Part shown: positions 5,991 through 11,221 of the stretch, piece after piece | Position numbering within the stretch: position 1 is the stretch's first letter | Layout of the letters: every line of letters begins with the position of its first letter | NCBI GenBank assembly: GCA_030152585.1 | Contig: JASLJC010000043.1 | Location: 1 to 11,221, forward strand | Source: Savagea sp. | GTDB lineage: Bacteria > Bacillota > Bacilli > Bacillales_A > Planococcaceae | Length of the DNA: 11,221 nt | Direction of reading: 5' to 3' | Notes under the pieces: generated by a model | Told to the model about the DNA's origin: nothing | Database searches by the model: none | What the model saw: only the letters and a program-made list of their open reading frames with translations | Made by a program: the position numbers and the translations under genes

Positions 5991-8900
5991 TCATCCTTTA
6001 TTTTCATATTGTTCTAGTTCTGATAATTGAACAGATAATAATTTAGAGACACCGGACTCTTGCATCGTCACACCATACAACACATCTGCTCCTTCCATCG
6101 TACCTTTCCGATGGGTAATGACGATAAACTGCGTCTCATCAGCAAATGTATTTAAATAATGACTATATCGCGTAACATTCGCTTCATCCAGTGCCGCTTC
6201 TACTTCGTCTAAAATACAAAATGGTACAGGTCGAACTTCAATCATCGCAAAAAGTAGCGTAATAGCAGTGAGGGCACGTTCTCCCCCTGATAACAACCTT
6301 AAATTTTGCAATTTCTTCCCGGGCGGTCGAGCAACAATCTCTACACCTGTTGTTAATAATGAGTGAGGATTCGTTAACTGTAAATCCGCTTCTCCGCCTC
6401 CAAACATTTGACGAAACACTTGTTGAAATTGATGACGAATCGCACCGAATGTTACAGAAAATCGTTCTGTCATTTCTTCATCCATCTCGTCCATCGCTTC
6501 AAGTAACGTCTCTTTCGCTTCGACTAAGTCATTACGTTGCGTCGTCAAAAATGTATGACGCTCGAGCACTTCTTCATATTCTGTAATGGCTAACGGATTT
6601 ACTGCGCCGACTTGTTTTCGTTCTCGTTCATATTGAGCGAGTTGTTCGCTCGCTTTCACTCGATCGAACTGTTCATCTGGTCGTTCCAACGTCGTTGCAC
6701 TATATTTCATTTTTAACTGTTGCATGACGTGTTGGAAAGTCGTCGCACGCTTCGACCGCTCAACTTGCCATTCATTATATTTTTCTTCTTCTTTCGAAAA
6801 CGAACGTTCGAGTACAGTGAGTGCTTCATTTTTGTCAATAAACTGTTGTTGCGTTTGTTCACGCGTCTGTTCTATTTGTTTTGCACGTTGCTCCCGTTCT
6901 TCGACATGACGTGTCCACAATTGAATAGCTGCTTCTATTTCTTCTCTGCTATGTTCTATTCCTTCTTCGCGCTCGATTTGCTGACGTTGTTTTTCAATTT
7001 CTTTTAGCGCCTTTTGTTCTTGACGACGTTCTTCAACGACTCGCTCATAGTTTTCTCGCTCGTATTTTAACTGCTGTTCTAACGTAACGTGTTCTTCACG
7101 CATTTTTTGGTGACGTTGCTCCATTTTTTTCTCTTCTTCTCGACTATTTTGTAGTCGTTTCTCGAGCGTTTCAATCATTACACGTGTTTTTTCTACTTTT
7201 TGTTGAACGGCTTCATGATCATTTCGTAACGTCCGTAATGCTTCTTTATTTTGAGCGACTGTTGCTTCTCGTTCAGATTTTTGATGTGTATAATGGTTCC
7301 AGTCTGCTTCAATCGTACGGTATTGAAATTGTAACTGTTGAAACGCTTCTTTTTTCTCTACCATTTCTTTTTGAATTTGTTCTACTTCTTCCTTTGCACG
7401 CAAATAATGTTCGAATGCAAGGGAAGTCGCACGATCTGTCGCTTCTGTTTTCTCTTTAGCACGTTGTAATGTCGTCGTAAATTGTGTCAATTGTTGAACC
7501 GTTTGATCGTATTCTGCTTTTTGGGTGAAAAGGGGCGACTGATTTCGTCGTGCTCCTCCCGATAACGAACCTCCCGCATAAATGACATCGCCATCTAAAG
7601 TGACAATTTTAAATTTATGATGGATCATTTTTGCAATCGTCGTCGCATCATCAATCGTTTGCGCAACGATAGTCGTACCGAGTAAATTTTGAATGACCCG
7701 TTCATATCGCTCGTCATATGATGCAAGTTGTGAAGCGATACCGACAAATCCTTCTACCGTTTGTAGCTTGTCAGCGATAGCGCGCGGTATGACACGTGGA
7801 CGCATCGTATCGATTGGCAAAAATGTTGCACGTCCTTTATTCATTTTCTTTAAATGATAAATACTACGTTTGGCATCTTCTGTCGTTTGTACGACAATAT
7901 GTTGCGCAGATGCACCGAGTGCTGTATCAAATGCGATTAAATAAGCATTTGGAATCGTTAACAATTGTGCAACAGCACCTTCAATCCCTATCAGCTGACC
8001 TTGTTCTGCAGCAAGTAAAATAGATTTAACACCTGCATAAAATCCTGATTTCTCCTGTTGCATACGTTCTAACACTTGTTTTCGTTGATTCAATTCATAT
8101 ACACGCTCTTGTGCTTGACGAAGTAATTGACGTTGTTCATTCACCGATGCTTCGTAACGTTCGAATGTCGTTTTTAACTTTTCTAATTGTTCACGTTGTG
8201 CAGAGTAATCCGTTTCGGTTTGTTGCAATAATTGACGCATCGCTTCTACTTCTTTTTGCGCTTCTTCATATTGCACCTTTAACGTTTCTTCTTTCGTTGT
8301 ATCTGAAGGCGTAATACGTTGTTCTTTTTCTGTCTGTTCTTCGATCCATTGAATTCGATTTCGGATATTCGCTTCTTCGTTCAATACATCAATATAAATT
8401 GCCTTTTCCTGTTCTAATTGTGCTTCTATTTCTTCTACTGATTGATGCAAGGATTGACGAATTGCCTCCATTTGAACAGATAAAGCATGTAACGATTGTT
8501 GAATGTTTTCAACTCGTTGTTTTTTTTCATTTTCCTCTTGTCGCTTAAGTTGGAGCTTTCGTTCCACGTCTTGCAACGCTTGATGTAACCTTTCTTTATC
8601 TTCTGTCATTCGTTTTTCACGCTCGGAACGAACGAGGCGTTTTCCTTCCCAACGTTCAAGCGTCGTTTTCGCTTCGATTTGTTGCTCGTACAATGTAGAA
8701 CGTTCCGCATCCAGTCGTTCTACTGTTTTTTCTAACGCCACAACTTCTTCTCTTAGTTGTCTCAATGTTTGTCGTTCTGCCTCGTGCTCAACTTTCCATT
8801 GGCGCTCTCGTTCATCTAATTGTTCAATTATAGCGTGTAACCGTAAAGCTTCATCAGTCAATAACGTTCGATCTAATGCTACGATCTTTTCATCAAGCAC

Positions 8901-9548
8901 TTGTGCTTTTTTCGCCTGTTCTGCTTGTTTTTGTAAAGGTAACAATCGGCCATCCAATTCGTGCAAAATGTCTAATACGCGGTCTAGATGTTCCTTCGTA
9001 TTTTCCAACTTACGCTCGGCATCTTTCTTTCTCGTCTTATACTTCAAAACACCTGCTGCTTCATCAAATATGAGACGTCGCTTTTCTGGAGGGCTATTTA
9101 ATATTTCATCTACTCGCCCTTGTGAAATAATTGAAAATCCTGCTTTTCCAACACCTGAATCAATAAATAAATCGGTAATATCTTTTAAACGACATTTTTC
9201 GCCATTTAAATAATACTCACTCTCTCCACTTCGGTAAACGATACGTGTAACTCTTACTTCAGGGTGTGCAAACGGAAATAAACTACTTGCATTATCGAGT
9301 ACGAGCGTTACTTCAGCACGATTAGAACGTTTCCTCGTATCGCTACCTGAAAATATAATATCTTCCATCTTCGCCCCTCGTAATGATTTCGCTGACTGTT
9401 CTCCTAACACCCAACGAATCGCATCGATAATATTACTTTTCCCACTGCCGTTCGGCCCGACAACAGCTGTTATTCCTGGAACAAAATCTACGTTTGTTCG
9501 ATCTGGAAACGATTTAAAGCCCTGAATTTCTAATTTTTTTAAAAACAC
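5991..9548 (-). CDS. smc: Chromosome partition/condensation ATPase SMC
   Basis: A 1185-residue SMC ATPase that, with ScpA and ScpB, organises and helps segregate the chromosome. The N-terminal head has Walker A GPNGSGKSN (residues 31-39). A first coiled coil (about 170-500) leads to the hinge (about 505-670, with GGSLSGGARR at 659-668), then a second coiled coil rich in Glu/Gln/Lys/Arg. The C-terminal head carries the signature LSGGE (1086-1090) and Walker B FCILDEVEAALDEANV (about 1110-1125). Length matches Bacillus SMC (about 1186). The start is GTG: the protein begins MFLKKLEIQGFKSF as in the family, and AAAAGGAG lies 9 bases upstream within the end of rnc. It is 2 bp from rnc and 6 bp from ftsY. 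ATPase residues all appear present. Confidence 0.99.
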   Translation of the reverse strand: MFLKKLEIQGFKSFPDRTNVDFVPGITAVVGPNGSGKSNIIDAIRWVLGEQSAKSLRGAKMEDIIFSGSDTRKRSNRAEVTLVLDNASSLFPFAHPEVRVTRIVYRSGESEYYLNGEKCRLKDITDLFIDSGVGKAGFSIISQGRVDEILNSPPEKRRLIFDEAAGVLKYKTRKKDAERKLENTKEHLDRVLDILHELDGRLLPLQKQAEQAKKAQVLDEKIVALDRTLLTDEALRLHAIIEQLDERERQWKVEHEAERQTLRQLREEVVALEKTVERLDAERSTLYEQQIEAKTTLERWEGKRLVRSEREKRMTEDKERLHQALQDVERKLQLKRQEENEKKQRVENIQQSLHALSVQMEAIRQSLHQSVEEIEAQLEQEKAIYIDVLNEEANIRNRIQWIEEQTEKEQRITPSDTTKEETLKVQYEEAQKEVEAMRQLLQQTETDYSAQREQLEKLKTTFERYEASVNEQRQLLRQAQERVYELNQRKQVLERMQQEKSGFYAGVKSILLAAEQGQLIGIEGAVAQLLTIPNAYLIAFDTALGASAQHIVVQTTEDAKRSIYHLKKMNKGRATFLPIDTMRPRVIPRAIADKLQTVEGFVGIASQLASYDERYERVIQNLLGTTIVAQTIDDATTIAKMIHHKFKIVTLDGDVIYAGGSLSGGARRNQSPLFTQKAEYDQTVQQLTQFTTTLQRAKEKTEATDRATSLAFEHYLRAKEEVEQIQKEMVEKKEAFQQLQFQYRTIEADWNHYTHQKSEREATVAQNKEALRTLRNDHEAVQQKVEKTRVMIETLEKRLQNSREEEKKMEQRHQKMREEHVTLEQQLKYERENYERVVEERRQEQKALKEIEKQRQQIEREEGIEHSREEIEAAIQLWTRHVEEREQRAKQIEQTREQTQQQFIDKNEALTVLERSFSKEEEKYNEWQVERSKRATTFQHVMQQLKMKYSATTLERPDEQFDRVKASEQLAQYERERKQVGAVNPLAITEYEEVLERHTFLTTQRNDLVEAKETLLEAMDEMDEEMTERFSVTFGAIRHQFQQVFRQMFGGGEADLQLTNPHSLLTTGVEIVARPPGKKLQNLRLLSGGERALTAITLLFAMIEVRPVPFCILDEVEAALDEANVTRYSHYLNTFADETQFIVITHRKGTMEGADVLYGVTMQESGVSKLLSVQLSELEQYENKG

Positions 9549-9550
9549 GT

Positions 9551-10312
9551 TCAGCGCTCCTTTTCGATTTTTTCAATCTGGTGAATCGCTTGATGTGCGG
9601 CTTCTTGTTCGGCTTCTTTTTTTGAACGTCCTACACCTTTACCTAATATTTGTTCACCAATCCGAACAGTCGTAATGAACTTTTTCGCATGGGCTGGACC
9701 TTGCTCGTCTACAATTTCATATAATAAAGTTCCTTCGTTCTTTTGTTGAACGATTTCTTGTAATTGACTTTTATAATCCATCACATGCGAAAAAGCACCT
9801 TCTGCGATTTTCGGAAAGACGTACTTTTGTAAAAACGTAATGACTTTCGGCATTCCTTGGTCTAAATAAAGCGCACCGATAAACGCTTCAAAAACATCGG
9901 CAAGTAAAGCGGGGCGTTCGCGTCCTCCTGTTAATTCTTCACCTTTTCCGAGTAAAATATAACGACCGAATGATAATTCTTTTGAAAATTGAACGAGTGA
10001 ACTTTCGCAAACGACGGCTGCTCGCAACTTCGTTAACTCTCCTTCGCTCATCGTCGGTTCATGCCCGTACAAATATTGAGATACACCGAGCTCTAAAACA
10101 GCATCTCCTAAAAATTCAAGTCGTTCGTTGTCTGAATATGGACGATTTCGATGTTCGTTGACATACGACGAGTGAGTAAAGGCATTGTATAGTAAAGAAA
10201 CGTCTGTAAAATCGATTGCTAACTGTCGTTGCAACTCATCAAATTTTTGTGCTGTCTCTTCTGGTAATGATATGCGCGATGAACGCGCTTTTGCTTTTTC
10301 TGTAGAGCGCAT
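9551..10312 (-). CDS. rnc: Ribonuclease III
   Basis: A 253-residue endonuclease specific for double-stranded RNA; it processes rRNA precursors, SRP RNA and mRNAs. The signature NERLEFLGDA is at residues 62-71, with the metal-binding acidic residues E66, D70, D139 and E142 in place. A double-stranded RNA-binding domain covers about 178-248 (DYKSQLQEIVQQ through GRSKKEAEQEAAHQAI). I chose the ATG at 10312 because AAAGGAAG lies 8 bases upstream. A 22-codon longer frame would begin inside the -35 box of the rnc promoter and so before the predicted transcript start. It is first in the rnc-smc-ftsY unit. The N-terminal 20 residues are basic and variable, as is common in this family. Confidence 0.98.
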   Translation of the reverse strand: MRSTEKAKARSSRISLPEETAQKFDELQRQLAIDFTDVSLLYNAFTHSSYVNEHRNRPYSDNERLEFLGDAVLELGVSQYLYGHEPTMSEGELTKLRAAVVCESSLVQFSKELSFGRYILLGKGEELTGGRERPALLADVFEAFIGALYLDQGMPKVITFLQKYVFPKIAEGAFSHVMDYKSQLQEIVQQKNEGTLLYEIVDEQGPAHAKKFITTVRIGEQILGKGVGRSKKEAEQEAAHQAIHQIEKIEKER

Positions 10313-10320
10313 AGTCGGTT

Positions 10321-10328
10321 CTTCCTTT
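10321..10328 (-). promoter_or_regulatory. Shine-Dalgarno site that fixes the rnc start
   Basis: AAAGGAAG on the minus strand, 8 bases before the ATG at 10312. Together with the promoter at 10350-10378 it rules out the longer reading frame that begins at 10378. Confidence 0.8.
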
Positions 10329-10349
10329 CTGAAAACTAATATCTGTTTC

Positions 10350-10378
10350 ATTTTACATCGTTCTTTCGTTCGTTGCAA
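10350..10378 (-). promoter_or_regulatory. Sigma-A promoter of rnc-smc-ftsY
   Basis: TTGCAA (10373-10378), a 17-bp spacer and TAAAAT (10350-10355) on the minus strand, downstream of the acpP terminator. The predicted start is near 10343, giving a leader of about 30 bases before rnc. Confidence 0.7.
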
Positions 10379-10396
10379 AAAAAGGTCGGTTTTTCC

Positions 10397-10454
10397 TTCT
10401 TTCTAACGAAAGAAAAGAAGATTTCACGTTCGACGAATGTCGAATGAAATCTTC
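10397..10454 (-). terminator. Intrinsic terminator after acpP, with a second small hairpin
   Basis: Main hairpin: GAAGATTTCA-TTCGAC pairs with GTCGAA-(CG bulge)-TGAAATCTTC (10417-10454, loop ATTC on the minus strand), a 16-bp stem with a 2-base bulge, followed by TTTTCTTTC. The T tract overlaps a second 7-bp hairpin, TTCTTTC-GTTA-GAAAGAA (10397-10414). On the plus-strand side the main stem is followed by CTTTTTTT, so it may act in both directions. It ends the fabG-acpP message. Confidence 0.85.
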
Positions 10455-10467
10455 CTTTTTTTCTCGA

Positions 10468-10701
10468 TTACTGTAAGTTTTCATCGATATATTTCACAGC
10501 GTCTCCGACAGTTTGAAGCTTTTCAGCATCTTCATCTGAGATTTCTGTTTTAAATTCTTCTTCAAGCTCCATGACGAGCTCTACTACGTCTAATGAATCG
10601 GCATCTAAATCTTCACGGAATGAAGCATCTTCTGTTACTTGGCTTTCATCTACTCCGAGACGATCGACGATTACTTTTGATACACGTTCGAATGTTGACA
10701 T
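10468..10701 (-). CDS. acpP: Acyl carrier protein
   Basis: A 77-residue acidic carrier that holds growing fatty acyl chains on a 4'-phosphopantetheine arm during type II fatty acid synthesis. The attachment Ser is residue 36 in the DADSLDVVELVMELEEEF motif, and helix III contains ISDEDAEKLQTVGDAVKYI. I chose the ATG at 10699-10701: AAGGAGGTG (about 10708-10716) is ideally spaced for it, whereas the upstream GTG (10708-10710) is part of that Shine-Dalgarno. It follows fabG by about 50 bp, as in B. subtilis, and precedes a strong terminator. Length is normal (76-80). Confidence 0.98.
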   Translation of the reverse strand: MSTFERVSKVIVDRLGVDESQVTEDASFREDLDADSLDVVELVMELEEEFKTEISDEDAEKLQTVGDAVKYIDENLQ

Positions 10702-10707
10702 GACATT

Positions 10708-10716
10708 CACCTCCTT
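10708..10716 (-). promoter_or_regulatory. Shine-Dalgarno site that fixes the acpP start
   Basis: AAGGAGGTG on the minus strand, 6 bases before the ATG at 10701. Its last three bases are the GTG that would otherwise give three extra residues (MNV), so that GTG is very unlikely to be a start. Confidence 0.9.
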
Positions 10717-10753
10717 TTAAAAGAGTAATCAAATCGGACAAAAATAGCAACTG

Positions 10754-11221
10754 TTACTGCATTACCATACCGCCATCGACATGTAATGTTTGTCCGGTAA
10801 TGTAACGTGCACTATTTGACAATAAAAATGCAACAGCTTCTGCTACATCTTCTGGTTGGCCAAGTGTACCTGCTGGGATAACATTTAACATCATTTCTTT
10901 TTGCTCATCTGTTAATACATCTGTCATATCAGTTTCGATAAATCCAGGAGCTACTGCGTTCACTTGAATATTACGACTTGCAAATTCGCGAGCTGTCGAT
11001 TTCGTAAATCCGATCAATCCTGCTTTTGCCGCTGCGTAATTCGCTTGACCAGCATTTCCCATCACGCCGACTACCGATGCGATATTTACAATTTTCCCTT
11101 GTCTTTGGCGCATCATTTGACGTGAGACTGCTTTCGTCGTCACGTAAGCTCCTTTTAAATTAATACGTAATACGTCGTCCCAATCTTCTTCTTTTAAACG
11201 CATGACTAGCATATCACGTGT
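10754..11221 (-). CDS. fabG: 3-oxoacyl-[acyl-carrier-protein] reductase FabG, C-terminal part
   Basis: The last 155 residues of an NADPH-dependent short-chain dehydrogenase that reduces beta-ketoacyl-ACP in fatty acid elongation. The frame is open to the window edge, where it begins TRDMLVMRLKEEDWD, a typical internal FabG sequence; about 90 N-terminal residues with the nucleotide-binding glycines are outside. The catalytic tetrad is visible: Asn in INLKGAY (residue 21 of the fragment), Ser in NIASVVG (49), and Tyr and Lys in NYAAAKAG (62 and 66). The C-terminus YITGQTLHVDGGMVM is typical. An internal Met near the window edge is not the start. FabG is upstream of acpP as in the Bacillus fap-regulated lipid operon; any FapR operator would lie outside this window. 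Confidence 0.97.
   Translation of the reverse strand, partial: TRDMLVMRLKEEDWDDVLRINLKGAYVTTKAVSRQMMRQRQGKIVNIASVVGVMGNAGQANYAAAKAGLIGFTKSTAREFASRNIQVNAVAPGFIETDMTDVLTDEQKEMMLNVIPAGTLGQPEDVAEAVAFLLSNSARYITGQTLHVDGGMVMQ

Noticed and set aside
5674..6030. Plus-strand frames opposite the ftsY acidic region, with Ser/Cys-rich and Phe/Leu-rich low-complexity translations.
   Set aside because: They are reverse complements of GAA/CAA-type repeats encoding the FtsY acidic domain; composition alone explains them.
6720..7007. Open frames on the plus strand opposite smc, with hydrophobic Phe/Leu-rich translations resembling small membrane proteins.
   Set aside because: They are antisense shadows of the Glu/Lys/Gln-rich SMC coiled coils, with no Shine-Dalgarno, promoter or recognisable domain.
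10313..10378. A 22-residue N-terminal extension of RNase III starting at 10378.
   Set aside because: It would begin inside the -35 box of the rnc promoter and upstream of the predicted transcript start; the ATG at 10312 has a proper Shine-Dalgarno.
10722..10750. A possible promoter for acpP in the fabG-acpP gap (TTGCTA, about 17 bp, TACTCT).
   Set aside because: Both hexamers are weak matches and acpP is naturally co-transcribed with fabG, so chance in AT-rich sequence is the simpler explanation.
1..11221. The possibility of an undescribed system, mobile element, CRISPR array or defence cassette hidden in the window.
   Set aside because: All coding space is taken by well-known core genes in a conserved order; no direct-repeat array, transposase, integrase, attachment site or unexplained gap over 155 bp was found.

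Overview
The window is a conserved housekeeping cluster of a Bacillota, order Bacillales. Every gene is on the minus strand. Read in transcription order, from the right end of the window to the left, the genes are fabG (partial), acpP, rnc, smc, ftsY, ylxM, ffh, rpsP, rimM, trmD, rplS, lepB and rbgA (partial). This is essentially the Bacillus subtilis fabG-acpA-rncS-smc-ftsY-ylxM-ffh-rpsP-(ylqC-ylqD)-rimM-trmD-rplS-ylqF block, with two differences: khpA (ylqC) and ylqD are absent between rpsP and rimM, and a signal peptidase I gene sits between rplS and rbgA. Base composition is moderately AT-rich (by eye, about 40% GC) and uniform. Shine-Dalgarno sites are strong and sigma-A-type promoters are clear. 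I cannot name the genus.

Layout. Positions 10754-11221 hold the C-terminal part of the fatty-acid ketoreductase FabG, and 10468-10701 hold acyl carrier protein. A strong hairpin terminator (about 10417-10454) ends that unit. A good promoter (10350-10378) starts rnc-smc-ftsY, which are packed 2-6 bp apart. A near-consensus promoter just past the ftsY stop (4735-4763) drives ylxM-ffh. rpsP has its own extended -10 promoter (2951-2979) and is followed by a perfect 16-bp hairpin terminator (2582-2619). rimM and trmD overlap by 4 bp and have no clear promoter of their own. rplS starts from a promoter inside the trmD 3' end and carries a structured L19-type autoregulatory leader, then a terminator (793-822). 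lepB is a short unit flanked by terminators, and rbgA begins at the left edge.

How the genes work together. acpP and fabG serve fatty acid elongation. rnc and smc serve RNA processing and chromosome organisation. ffh, ftsY, ylxM and lepB cover co-translational targeting and signal-peptide removal. rpsP, rimM, rplS, trmD and rbgA cover ribosome structure, assembly and tRNA modification. The cluster thus couples envelope lipid synthesis, protein export and ribosome biogenesis, but the visible promoters and terminators split it into at least five transcription units.

I found no mobile element, CRISPR array, toxin or defence cassette, or plausible undescribed system. The points worth a second look are local: an S16 protein lacking the usual PRDGR segment, loss of khpA/ylqD with a terminator in their place, the L19 leader, and a repeat-expanded acidic FtsY N-terminus. 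No gene-free stretch reaches 300 bases; the longest is the 155-bp acpP-rnc gap, which holds the terminator and promoter described.
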